The notes under the pieces were generated by a model. It did not search any database, was not told the origin of the DNA, and worked only from the letters and a program-made list of their open reading frames with translations. A stretch of DNA of 35,164 nt from Zoopage sp. CT-All (lineage: Eukaryota > Zoopagomycota > Zoopagomycetes > Zoopagales > Zoopagaceae). The DNA is taken from positions 1 through 35,164 of the forward strand of contig QZWS01000042.1 in assembly GCA_004114245.1 (NCBI GenBank), written 5' to 3'. Below, piece after piece: positions 23,704-34,400 of this stretch; position 1 is the stretch's first letter, and every line of letters starts with the position of its first letter. Both the position numbers and the translations under genes were made by a program.

Positions 23704-24029
23704 GCGAATAATGCGATCGAACCTTTCCATGCACTTTCAAAACTATGTATACTTCTCATCACTGTCCTGTCTATAGCAACATTCCTTCACAAAAATGCTC
23801 GAAAAAAATCATTATAATCTAGTATTGAAGTAAATCACCAAAAGATGTATATTGGTTTATGGTACAACACCGAGGTGGAGCAATGGTGGACAGAGGCATT
23901 ACAGGTTGAGAATGTAAGGAGTCGAGCAGAGAGTAGAGTGAGTACATTGAGAATGAGACAAAAATGAAGAAATGGGGAGTGGCATTGATGAACTACAAGC
24001 GCTTGTGATAATCCTGTAAGAGCGACAGT
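23704..24029. other. Convergent intergenic region, lyase and mitoferrin 3' ends
   Basis: This 326-bp stretch joins the two 3' ends. It is AT-rich near 23790-23850 and purine-rich near 23900-23985. I see no AATAAA in the expected places on either strand and no reading frame of interest. Confidence 0.55.
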
Positions 24030-25725
24030 TTAATGCATGTTGATGGGTTGGTCAGCGTTGCCTCGGCTCAGGAACCACTTTCCGTATTCGTACACTCCCC
24101 AGCAGATAGCTGTCGAGGGCATATGACTCAAAACTCTTGGCTGGAGACCTTTACCAAATCCTGCCAAACCCTGACGCTGGTAGATCAACTTGAACGCATC
24201 GACCAGTCCGTTGCAATTCCTTATCCTAACATCACTGACCTCGCCTCGAGTCTGAAGCAAAGTCTTGGCGACATCCAGCGGCGTTGTTGCAGCGGCAGCA
24301 ACGGCTCCAGCGATACCTCCTGCGGTAATGTGAGTGATGGGATCGTAGGTGCCCGAAGGGTTGAGAACTTTGCGCAAATACTCATAAGTGGCGAATTGGA
24401 GTGACTGGAAAGGAATGGTCATCGTCAACGTGGTCGGGTATGAAATGTAGAAGGCCCGCATGCCCTCGGCTGCGTATACTTTACTGGCACACTCGATCAC
24501 GGTTTTGTAGACAGACCCGTGGACCTGCATCCTTTGCTTGATAACGTCAAATGGGTTCATCAGAGCGTCGCTAGCAATTGTGGCGCAAGCACCGGCGGCA
24601 GCTGCAAAAAGACATAGCCAATCATCATGAGGAAAGAAGTGAACACATGTTAGCACATCGCACGATGAAACCCTTAATCAAGCAAAAAGGCTGGTAAACG
24701 CCATCATGAGCATATCTGGCTCTCCTTCCGTACCGGCTGCAACAGGGTGGTGTCCGGACTCGTTTCCTCCAAATGCATGCTTGGCGTACTCGTATGTTCC
24801 AAAATATAACGCGTGCGCTGGCCCAGCACCTAGGATCACCGAGTTGACGCCTCGCCAGAGAGTCTTGGCACCTTCGGTTGTTGTAATCTTGGAGGCAGCA
24901 TTGAGAACGCCGCTGTACACCGCTTGGGGTGTAGGTTGAAGGATCTGCATTCTGGTCTATTAGCAGCCGAGATATGAACAAAGGTATAAGGCGCGCGTGC
25001 GCGGTGATCAGAAGCGTTCCTCCAGGCTCACAGTGTATGTGTGCATACATCAGTCTCTGACTCTGCAAGCGGGCATGTGCACAGGCATGTGCAGCGATAC
25101 CAAAGCGAAAAAAAAAAAAAAAATTGAGACTCAAATCTACAGTATTCTCTGTGGGTGCGCCCAACTCCTGTCTTGTCCCCACAAAGTGCCCACATCCAAA
25201 GACTACAAGTATTTCCCACTGGAGCCTTACTCATTGGCCTCAATCGAATCTCATTCTCCACCCAGAACATTACAAAGGCCTCGCAGTTTGATTCGCCATC
25301 ACCCCTTCTCACTTTCCAATCTGGGCGAATACAAACATACATATGTGGGGAAGCGGAGACTGCCTGGATACTGAAACAGTGGACTAGACGATCGCCTTTC
25401 TACTGTCTCCCGTCCCACGACGGGCGATGCAGTCGTTGCTGAACTCCACTCCCATCGATTGTCGTCTCCTGCTTGGCTCGCACGCTTTTCATGCTTTAGG
25501 AAGTTGTCCACGCTTTGAGGGATGAAGGAGAGGTGCTGAGCAAAGCACCATGGCATTTTTCTATCCCGATCCTTCAACGAAAGAGAGTCTTACCTTGATG
25601 GAATCTACGGGGTACATGATGGCATGTTCAGCAATACCGGCAAAGGCGCCAGCGAGCAAACTTGCAGAGAGCGAAGCGTTCTCTGGAAGGGCTTCGTACT
25701 CAAACTCTTCAGCAGCCTGAGTCAT
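24030..25725 (-). CDS. MRS3: Mitochondrial iron carrier, mitoferrin (MRS3/MRS4 type)
   Basis: Exons 25725-25594, 24956-24734 and 24601-24030 encode 308 residues. The protein has the tripartite mitochondrial-carrier layout with three signature motifs: PVDSIKTRMQ, PFDVIKQRMQ and PLDVAKTLLQ. The wording around them (EHAIMYPVDSIKTRMQILQP, SDALMNPFDVIKQR) is that of mitoferrins, which import iron across the inner mitochondrial membrane for Fe-S cluster and haem synthesis. No cleavable presequence is seen, as usual for carriers. The second junction uses a GTACGG donor inside the frame; reading on instead would hit a stop and lose the AAGACATIASDALMNP helix. The first intron is 637 nt, the longest in the window. 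Confidence 0.92.
24957..25593 (-). other. Long first intron of the mitoferrin gene
   Basis: This 637-nt GT-AG intron is at least four times longer than most here. It contains an A16 run (plus strand, about 25108-25123), a GT/CA-rich stretch and a repeated GGCATGTGCA motif around 25072-25098. The acceptor (CTAATAG) joins to ACCAGAATGCAG, giving the expected TRMQ. No embedded gene was recognised on either strand. Confidence 0.7.
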
Positions 25726-26700
25726 TCTATAGTGCGATGATCGTAGATGGTTTTCGTTGGCGGTAAATGAAGCTGGGATGAAGTAAAGTGAAAGTCAGGC
25801 AATGGAAGAGTGGATGCAACGGTTGAATGAAGAGGCGAGAGAAGGGGAAGGAGAGCGCTGCAACGATAGCGGAAACGGGAGGACAAAGAACGATAAAATT
25901 GTTTTGATCGCTGGTGACTTGCTCGAGAAATCTCTTCTTGCACAACCATTTGAATAGGGTTCATTCGCACATGGTTGCTCTTCAAACTTTGATTGTACAC
26001 CTCATCGATCGTCACCACGAAAGGGGAGAACTGGCCGCGGATGTCTTTTCGCTAAAAGAACCAATATGATTACCATGCTACTCAAAACTTGTAGTGTGAA
26101 AAGTGATCACTACACAAGAACAACACTCTGAACTCTGATTGAGTCGGCCAAAAAGAAAAAAAAAAAAAAAAAAAAAAAAAACTTGAACTGCAACCGATCA
26201 GAAGCGCAGTTTGCCCCTCCTACCGCGCGCAGCTTACGTCTGATTGCTACCGTTGACAACCCACGCAGGCGTGTCGTGACACAGACACGGTCGCACACGG
26301 CGCTAGGCGGTGCTGTGGTGGGAATTCTTGTGCGCCTTACTTTAATGTTTCCCAGGATGTTCTTGAATGGTTGAATGAGTGCCAAGAGATACGATTATCT
26401 TGAAAACAAGAGCGCAGTCGTCGCACCTGTGATTGCGGGGCAGATGGTGAAGAGGTGAAGATAGGTGCTATGGGGAGAAAGAACAGAGGACATATCTAGA
26501 AACTTGGAAGCCCTTTTATCGTTTCCTTCCATGGGGAGAGTGAAGCTTCGCAGTGAGAAATCATTCGCCCGTCTTCTTCCTTTAGCACGGAACTTCAATT
26601 TCTCGAATGTCACTCCTCCCCCTGCATCCTTTGAACTCAAAAGCGCAAAACATTAGTCTATTATACTCACACTGCGCTTCTTGCTTTTACGCTGGAGAAG

Positions 26701-26809
26701 CGTGCGCTCTACTCTGCTTAAACTCAGCTTCCGCTATTGCAGCGATCCCAAATCAGGGACATCCGCTACAATACGTAGAAGTCTTATCAGATCGAAGTTA
26801 GAGCGCACG
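26701..26809. repeat. 11-bp perfect inverted repeat with 87-bp spacer
   Basis: CGTGCGCTCTA at 26701-26711 is the exact reverse complement of 26799-26809. The arms could close a stem around the 87-base interior. It lies in the largest gap of the window. No target-site duplication or transposase was seen. Confidence 0.7.
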
Positions 26810-27234
26810 GTCATGGTTGCCCCTTTTAGTCTCGTTTTTCAGTTTTGTCTCCTGTCTTTGGGCGAAGGTTGGGCGTAGTTTCTTGGTACGGTGCTACAAC
26901 TCTTTTATTCACATCAAGGTGTCACCGTGAGACACCACGTTTGAAGTCATCTTGCATGTGCACTACTGTACCTTGAAAGCGATGGAGTTTTTGATAATTC
27001 TTAGTTGCCAGACTGCTTCGTTGACAGTGTCGTTGGCTGTACGCAGAGCATGCATATGTTAAAGGATGACCCAAGCGTCTGCATTGGGACGAAGCTGCGG
27101 GATGCCCTGGGAGCGCCAAGAAGGAAGACGGAGGAAAAAAAAACTTCCGGCATTACGGTTTTGCCACTCCTCAAGGATGAATTGCAGTAACGTACGTCCA
27201 GGCTGCGGGAAGCTACAAACATTTCAAAATTATC

Positions 27235-27240
27235 TTTATT
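27235..27240 (-). terminator. Polyadenylation signal AATAAA of SerRS
   Basis: An AATAAA hexamer on the minus strand lies about 70 nt past the proposed SerRS stop at 27308. This position supports a transcript end shortly below 27235 and hence the short final exon model. Confidence 0.45.
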
Positions 27241-27307
27241 GTTGTCTACTAGCGCGCCGCGCATTGCATCGTAGCACAGCTTTATCCACCTGCTTCACAC
27301 TCTTCGC

Positions 27308-29104
27308 TTATTTCTAAACGATGTATGGTTGAGAACGACAAAGTATTAGCATATATAAAATCATTCAACATCCTCTTCGGAGCGCCCTGTAAGCTATAAG
27401 TGTCAAGTCTTACCTTGGGGGCCTTGAGCTCACGGACGAATGGCAAAAAGTCGCGTCCATCCATGTAGGGGATCAGGGGCTCGGGGACACGGATACCCTC
27501 AGGGGTCTGGTAGTTCTCCAAAATACATGAGAGCGTACGGGTGGTGGCGGTCAAGGTGGAGTTAAGGCAGTGAACGTATTTCTTCTCACGGTCACCCATC
27601 TTCTTGATTCCGCAACGAATTTCGAGGTTGCGCGACTGATAGTCAGTGCAGTTTGAGCACGACACCAACTCCTTGTAGGCACCCTGGAAGGGGAACCAGG
27701 CCTCCAGATCGTACTTCTTGGCGGCAGCGTTGTTGAGGGCGCCGGAGACGATCGACACGACACGGTAGGAGAGACCGAGAGACTTGTAAAAGTCCTCAGA
27801 GTTCTCAATCATGTGGTCAAACATCTCCCATGACTTCTCGGGTTCGGTCAAGCAGAACTGCTCGATCTTCTCGAACTGATGGACGCGGAAAATGCCCCAG
27901 GTATCGCGACCGGCGGCACCGGCCTCCTTGCGGAAACAGGTTGAGTATCCGGCGTATTTGACGGGCAACTGCTCCTTGGGCTGCTCGAACCACTCGTTGG
28001 CGTGGTAAGCAGAGATGGGCTGCTCGGAGGTGGCAATCAAGTACATATCCTCGTTCTCTCCAGTGACCTTGTACAACTCCTCGTCAAATTGTGACAGCTG
28101 GGCGGTTTGGGCCATTGCCTCCTTCTTCATAAAGTAGGGAGTCTGCAACTTCTTGTAGTTGCGCTTGCCCAAGAATGAGAGACCGTAGTTGACCAAGGCC
28201 ATGTTAAGTTCGACACCGGCATCCACCAAGAAATAGCCACGGTGAGAAGCAACCTTGTGACCACGCTCAGGGTCGTAAGCGCCCAAACGATAAAGAACCT
28301 CATCGTGAGAGTAGATCTTGGGGTTGTGCTCGGGGGCCTTGCCATTGTGGTTGTAAGTTCTCTCGACAACGTTGTTGTCCTATTCATAGACTATACGTGT
28401 TAATAGTCTCGACCTGGTAAAAACTATTCAGAAAAGTAATCGGTCAACCGCCAAGTACCTCGTTGTCAGAAATGGGGACAGAGTCATGCACCAGATTTCC
28501 GACTACAGCCAACTTGGCGCTCCACAAAGCCTCCTTGGCCTTGAGATCGACCTCCATGGACTCCTGCTCCTTCTTGCAGTCAAGGCGGGCCTGGACAAGA
28601 TCCGCAGCATCCTCCTTTTTCTATGTATCATAATGAGAGCGAGATTATAGTCTCAGTATGAGTCATCCAGTCCTCTTACATGAAAAAATCCTGAGAAAAA
28701 TCGATGGTCTGCCGCAGTACCTTCATCCTCATGCCGATATCCTTCTGGATGGCATTGGACTTCTTGTTCAACTGGTCAAGGTTGAAGCGCGCTAAAAGAC
28801 AAAAGAATCCATTGAATGTTGGTTACTGGGTCGACCGTGGCTTGTGAAGAAAAACACAAGAGGTGCGTAGGTGCAAGCAGAGGACTCGAGGTCTTTTTGT
28901 CTGCAAAGCGGGTAGATTCAGCAAGGCTGTACAGAGCTCCTGTATGATTGCATTGCGTTGCTGACACCTACTAGTCTTCCAATCCTCGTAGAGGGCAATG
29001 ATCTCGTCGACAATTTCAACCGACTCGTGTCTACGGCGCTGAGACTCGCGAATGAGTTCAGGTTCGCCTCCGCGTTCCTCCAAAAAGAGATTGATATCCA
29101 GCAT
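27308..29104 (-). CDS. SES1: Cytosolic seryl-tRNA synthetase
   Basis: Exons 29104-28972, 28791-28721, 28620-28459, 28379-27414 and 27313-27308 encode 445 residues. The N-terminal part (about 1-120) is the long tRNA-binding coiled coil and begins MLDINLFLEERGG, a typical SerRS start. The class II catalytic core follows, with the TSEQPI segment, motif 2 around CFRKEAGAAGRDTWGIFRVH and the motif 3 region near TLSCILENYQTPEGIRVP. It charges tRNA-Ser with serine in the cytosol; no mitochondrial presequence is seen. The last coding exon is proposed to be only six bases (Lys-stop), giving KAPKK at the end, using a 100-nt intron with a CTCAAC branch-like site. Without that splice the frame runs on 45 codons to 27282 with no family resemblance. 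Confidence 0.93.
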
Positions 29105-29279
29105 GGTGAATTAAGTGTGGTCTAGTGAGGGTAGATGCAGAAACAAAGTAAGGCTTGTTTTGATAAAGTAGCCGGATCGAGCCCCTTAACCTGATCACAA
29201 CTGCCGAAAGTCGAGGAAAAAAAAATGCATTGTTGTGTTGCACCTCCCACCACCTCCATTCATCCGCCCTGCCTCAGCC
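29105..29279. promoter_or_regulatory. Divergent promoter SerRS / NOPCHAP1
   Basis: Only 175 bp separate the two start codons, so the genes very probably share one bidirectional promoter. An A9 run (29216-29224) and a CCACC-rich stretch near 29244-29256 lie on the NOPCHAP1 side. No TATA element is obvious. Confidence 0.5.
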
Positions 29280-29958
29280 ATGTCGAACCCTTTGCTTGAC
29301 CTCTCCTCCAAGGACGAACTTATCAGTAAGTATCGCACTGAGTTGGCATATTATTTACTGCTTCCATACACCAGTTATACTAACTGAAAGACAATATAAA
29401 CACAAAACCAGGTAACCTTCTAACTGGTAGCAAGCCTTCAGCCTCAGAGGACACCCCGGTTGCAGAGCGAAAGACTTTCAAGGTCAAATCAAACTGTAAG
29501 AGCCCTATTCAGAATGAGGCTGCCGGAAAAACACCCGTACTTTTTGTCTCCCAATCTAACTGTGCATCTTTGCTCCACTAGTGCTGGCAAGGCTCGAGGA
29601 CTTCTTGCCAAAGATCAAAGAGGCTAACGCTCAGTTGGACGCCAAAGTCAAGGAAGACCCAAAGGCTGTTGACATTGAGAACGTTGACGATGCCAGTGGC
29701 GAGCAGTACATTGAAATGGATTTAGGCTTGGGCGTCTTTGACTTGAAGGAGAACGTAAATGAAGACGACATTGTCATCAATCCTAACAGTGTCAAGACTG
29801 ATGCTCAGACGAGTAAACCATCCATTGTGATGATGGACATGGACAAGGACAGCACTCAGCAGGATTCTGCCAGCGACTCTGATTCTGAGGCATTGGCCAA
29901 AGAGCAAAAGATACCCGCCCAGCCCGCCGCCGACGAGGACATTGTTATGTCGTCTTAA
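29280..29958 (+). CDS. NOPCHAP1: NOPCHAP1-like box C/D snoRNP assembly factor
   Basis: Exons 29280-29325, 29412-29495 and 29582-29958 encode 168 residues. The core LLARLEDFLPKIKEANAQL (about residues 43-62) followed by IENVDD and YIEMDLGLGVFDL matches the human C12orf45/NOPCHAP1 pattern (V-x-x-FLPQM-x-x-AN, FNIE, VI-MDVALFE). That protein links NOP58 to the R2TP chaperone in box C/D snoRNP assembly. The remaining C-terminus is acidic and disordered with a serine/aspartate-rich stretch (SASDSDSEALAKEQ), as in the animal proteins. The start ATG lies in a good context (CAGCCATGT). Identification rests on the short core, so orthology is likely but not proven. Confidence 0.75.
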
Positions 29959-30048
29959 GCAAAAAACATTCGACGCCTTCGACCTACATTCCTTTAGCAT
30001 ATCCCCTCATCGTATTGTACATTAAAAATAGCATATGTAACATGTAGT
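29959..30048. other. Convergent NOPCHAP1/COX18 3' region
   Basis: A 90-bp spacer between the two stop codons. ATTAAA on the plus strand near 30021-30026 is a possible NOPCHAP1 polyadenylation signal. Transcripts of the two genes probably overlap at their 3' ends. Confidence 0.45.
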
Positions 30049-31222
30049 CTATTCGGCCGTCTTTGTGGGAAGGGGTGGAAGCTTCAGCCGTCGTCGGACA
30101 GCAGGTACACGAAAAGCGATGTTCTGAAAGACACTGTACGACCCCGAAGACAACCAGTACAGACAAATGGCCTATCACAAACACTTGGATTAGCACAGGT
30201 TTCTCTTCAAAATCGTGTACTAAACAACTGCTGTTCTCTTTACCATCGGTGCCTCGTGTGCTATTGGAACCATGCTTATGGCCAGAGCACGGAATATGTT
30301 GCGAAAGATCTTCTGATTCCTTGTGGGCGTTTTGCTCATCATCAAGCCATTGAGTTCGACATTGAGCAAGTTCGTGGCACCGACAGCGACAGGCATGATC
30401 CAGGTAGGATCCGATGCCGCCAAATCCGTGAACCACATTGCGCCTCCATCCGCAAACCCTGGCTCAGCGGGGAGGCTTGAATCGCCCAAGAACGGTAGCG
30501 GATACCCAGCCATCCCGCGGATCGTGAGTGACATTGTGATGAACAATGGAATCTGGACCCAAGGTAACAAGAAGCTGACTCGTGGGTTACACCGATTCGC
30601 GGAGTATAGCTCCTGCGTCTTGATGCGATACTATGGCATTTGATTAAGTAGTAGGAGGTGAGCTTGTTGTTGCTAGATAGATTTCTCACATTAGGCCACA
30701 GTGCAATGAAGACAAGACGCATACCGCCTCCCTGATCTCGGAGTTAAAGGACGCGTAGTCACGACCTTTGAGTTTGTGGTCGACCCTGATGCTCGACTTT
30801 AATGTCTCCAACCAGGCTTGTAGAACCGGTGTTAGAGCCATCATCCGACCAACTGCCCTCTGCTGGTAGATCGCCACGGGAGTTGTAATAGCTGTCCTGA
30901 GAAGAAAGGTGGCACAAAAGATGGTGGCCCACCAGGGGAGACCGGCACTGTGTATGCCTTCTAATATGTAGTGTGTGCTGGCAAGGAGCGTATTGACGTG
31001 CGTTGGCTCCTGTAGCAGGTCGGGTATTATCGCTCTGTCGGAGACGTCCACTAACGTATCCGAAGTCAGGGCGGAGGCTTCATTGACACTGCGAACGGGC
31101 AGACTGGATTGGACGACAGCTGTTCCTGAGATGCCCCTAAATGTCCTCGGAGGAAGCGTCCGGAACCTGGATGACAATGCCCATGGCCGTGTCCTGGTGA
31201 GAATATTCCGCGCCGTGATCAT
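30049..31222 (-). CDS. COX18: Mitochondrial inner-membrane insertase COX18 (Oxa1/YidC family)
   Basis: Exons 31222-30725, 30630-30244 and 30171-30049 encode 335 residues. The N-terminus is rich in Arg and Ser/Thr with no acidic residue over about 40 positions, a mitochondrial presequence. Family landmarks are GLPWWATIFCATFLLRTAIT (first membrane segment), the QELYSANRCNP...LLPWVQIPLFITMS region, GAMWFTDLAASDPTWIMPV and the last segment around AICLYWLSSGSYSVFQN. These follow human COX18 rather than OXA1. COX18 exports the C-terminal tail of Cox2 across the inner membrane for cytochrome c oxidase assembly. The second exon's start restores the conserved ELY segment. It is convergent with NOPCHAP1 and divergent from NUP107. 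Confidence 0.92.
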
Positions 31223-31434
31223 GTCTGTAGTCTACACTGCAGCAATAAAAAGCGGTGGCATGTGGTCTTCAACGATCAAGTGCTTCTTAACCTCCTGCGA
31301 GTCACAAATTTTGACTTACAAAAAAACATCTGCGATCAGCCTCCTGCTCCCCTCTTGTCTTCCACTCCAACTGCAATTCGACGCGTAGCATCCTCACAAC
31401 CGGCGCGCATCGAACGGAAGCAACACCTTTCCTG
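31223..31434. promoter_or_regulatory. Divergent promoter COX18 / NUP107
   Basis: The two start codons are 212 bp apart, so a shared bidirectional promoter is likely. The interval has an A6 run at 31320-31325 and C/T-rich stretches (31340-31375). No specific site is claimed. Confidence 0.45.
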
Positions 31435-34400
31435 ATGGCCTTCAGCACCGCAAAACCATTTGGCGGCTTCAGCTTCTCTACCCACACCACGTCTAAAACC
31501 ACTTCGAATACTGTAACTAGCTCAGGCATGGACGTGGACATGGAGAGGTAGCGACTACTCACCGCTTGCAATCCAGTTACCAGTGAAAACCTTGCAATGC
31601 AAAAAACCAACCGATTAAAACTCATCCATCATCTCTTATTGCCCTTGTCAAGTGACGTTAGTACTGGCAAGTTGAGCGCAACTGGTAATCAAAACGACAA
31701 GCTTTTCTCACCAAGGACGTCCAAACACTGTTCCAAAGCCTAACGCTCAAACTTACCGCTTAACAGAAACAGACGCTGCCAACGCCATTCTCAGTAGCAG
31801 ACCTGACGGTTACCAGGAATCACTGGAGACAGGAATCGAGTACCGAAAGTTCGCCCGCGCTCTGGAGAGACTTCAAAGTCATCGTGAAGGCACAAGGATC
31901 GATCTCGATATCACATCGGTTCTTCCTGAGTTTGATGCTGTGTGCTTCACAAGGTAACAGGGTCGCTTCATCTATGACGGTTCACTTACGGAACAAAGGA
32001 AAAACAAAGGAAACGCGCTGAATTCCCATACTATTTGCTTTCTAATAATTTAGAGCGCAACAGGCCGAGCGCCGAATGGAGTCCGACGCAAGATATGCAA
32101 CAACTGGAGACACGGATGAGTATCAACTGTGGCAATCCGAACACAACACGTGGCTGCTTCTGTCGACACTGTTCAGGTATGCCATCAAGAACTATATGCT
32201 GTATGCGATCATGTTATATTAGCCATTTTCTAAGCAGAAGCGATGTATAGTGCGTTCGAATGCAGAAGACCCGTCGTAGACAAGGGACCAGATGCACTCG
32301 AATGGTCAGATCTTGACCTCGTGGAGCACTTGACAAACACGGATAGCGATTTTAAGCACCACAGGGTAAGCGAGCACAAAAAGTTCATGAGCTGACAACG
32401 AAAGCATCGCACAGATGTGCCTGCGCAGAGGCTGATCGTTACTATTTACTTTTCAGGCTGTGAAAGTATGGCTGGAGGTCATTGCTCCGCATACCAGTCC
32501 TCTAATTACGCCCAAGAACCATAAACCAGCACCCAAAACACATACGTCCTTCTCTTTTTCAGCACCCGCAGACTCTTCAGCGACCAAATATCAGGACCCC
32601 GACGCGCCAACACGCGATGGTGTAAAGTTCACTGACCACAATCAGCGTGCAGAACATGACCTGCTGCGAGCTGTATGGCAATATATCCGTCGAGGACAAC
32701 ATCAGCAGGCACGGAAGGCGTGTATCAGTGCAGGCGAGCACTGGCGTGCGGAGAGTATTTCAGGAGGAGCTCCGTATGCTGTCTCTATCGCATTCACAGA
32801 CCCAGTATATGACAGGGACGAGGGTCTTTCGGGAAACAAGACGCGTGGACTTTGGAAAGGCACATGCTATGCACTCGCAAAGGAACAATCCGCCGACCAG
32901 TTCGAAAGGGCTGTTTATGGTGCCTTGTGTGGAGACGTGGAATCGGTAATATCGTGATCCTTTAGCCGCATCGGAGGAAGGATTAGAATCTTGCAAGAGA
33001 CGCTAATCGGTATCGATTCTCCCAATGATAGGTCATTCCTGTTTGCTCGACTTGGGAAGATCACGCATGGGCACGGTATAATGCACTGGTGGAGAGAATG
33101 GTGGAGGAACGTTTGTCCCAGTTTAACCGTGGTGCCCCTACCAAAGCCCTCCCTCTCCCGAAAGTGACAATTACCAGTGCTAAGGACATCTTTGACAGTC
33201 TTGCCAATAGCGAAAACAAGAATCTGAGGTTAGTGCACGGTGTGTTTCAACTCTATAGGGCAAAGCTATTGCGAGACCTAAGCAGTGCGGCGGCGATATG
33301 CATGCCTAATAACTCATTGACTACCGCTGTTAGCCAAGCTTCCAAGGACATTTTCAGAACGATTCAGATTAGCATTATCCTTGGGCGGACGGATGAACTG
33401 CTGAACCAAATGGCAAAGGAGGCTAGAGCGTCGAGCAAGCCTGGCAGTCCTCCCCGGCCGCATATGTTGCGGTTCATGACTCACTTTGTGCTTTTGTTGC
33501 GCTCAAAGGGCGCGAGTGTCCCCAAGGCTGATGGCGACTACTTTATCAAGGCCTTTGTCGACCATTTGATCTCGAGAAAGATGGTAAGAAGCAAATCGAA
33601 ATGATAAGTGATCAAAGGCTGCGCTACATGATTCTAATCAGGTCGACAATCTTTATTGTTCATGATTAGTATGATCTCGCGCCACTCTATGCTTCATTCT
33701 TGCCCGCTCACCTCCAAATCGAGTCATGCTCGTCATACCTAAAGAGTAAGCACCAGGAATGACATTGAGTGGAGAACATTATGGATTACCATTCGAATAC
33801 TGACTCTTTATGAATGCATATCATAGCAATTGATGGTCCTAAAAAGGAACGCGCGGAGCATTTGATGACCATCCGAAAACATGGGCTGGATCTGCACAGG
33901 ATTTTGATGGCAACTGTTGACGCTCTCTTGGACAAGTCTAGAGCCGACTTTGTAAGCAGCGACACACCTTCTACTGAATCACGAGAAGCACTCTATCTTT
34001 TGCACCGCGCACGCCTGACACTCTTTGTTCTCATTTGATAGAAGGAGGATGGTGATTACCAAGAAAATCTGCGGAGGAGCATTACCGCATCTATCACCAG
34101 TCAGGAAAGAGCCCATATTAAAGCTTTGGAGTGGCTAACATTCGACACGCCGCAGTATGAGGAGTGCCTGCATCGCAGCAACTATTTGACAAGGAAATAC
34201 TTGGGTAAGGAAGTGATCTCTTGTACACGGCTTGCTATAAGGAAGTCTTGGTCTTGAAAACAAAGTCCCCTCCTCAATATTAACTCGGTGATCCTTCACT
34301 TCACAATCTGAAATAGCCCAGGGTCGTTTGAACGTAGCATACGAACTTTACAAGTCCTTGCCAAGTGACATTATTCAGCATGAAATCCACGAGCTCACAC

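Larger units (their letters stand above)
25726..27307. other. 1.6-kb region without a supported gene
   Basis: This is the largest gap in the window. It should contain the mitoferrin promoter (25726 upwards) and the SerRS 3' end (down from 27307). In between are short open frames on both strands (for example about 26395-26640 minus and 26465-26656 plus), none with a recognisable family or a good ATG. Also present are a 26-base A run at 26156-26181 and a perfect 11-bp inverted repeat (26701-26711 and 26799-26809). tRNA A/B boxes, 5S, spliceosomal snRNA and SRP RNA signatures were looked for by eye and not found. Confidence 0.5.

Noticed and set aside
24678-24733. Continuation of mitoferrin exon 2 to the stop near 24678
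   Set aside because: It runs into a stop without a donor in phase. The GTACGG donor at 24733 restores the second carrier repeat.
26156-26181. Poly-A run as the tail of a retroposed element
   Set aside because: Several other A/T runs occur in introns of this window, and no flanking target-site duplication or element body was recognised.
26395-26656. Overlapping short frames on both strands in the large gap
   Set aside because: The minus frame begins at TTG. Neither frame has a recognisable domain, splice continuation or favourable start context.
25726-27307. tRNA, 5S or snRNA genes in the gap
   Set aside because: No B-box-like GGTTCGA, cloverleaf arms or snRNA signature sequences were found on either strand; near matches had mismatches at key positions.
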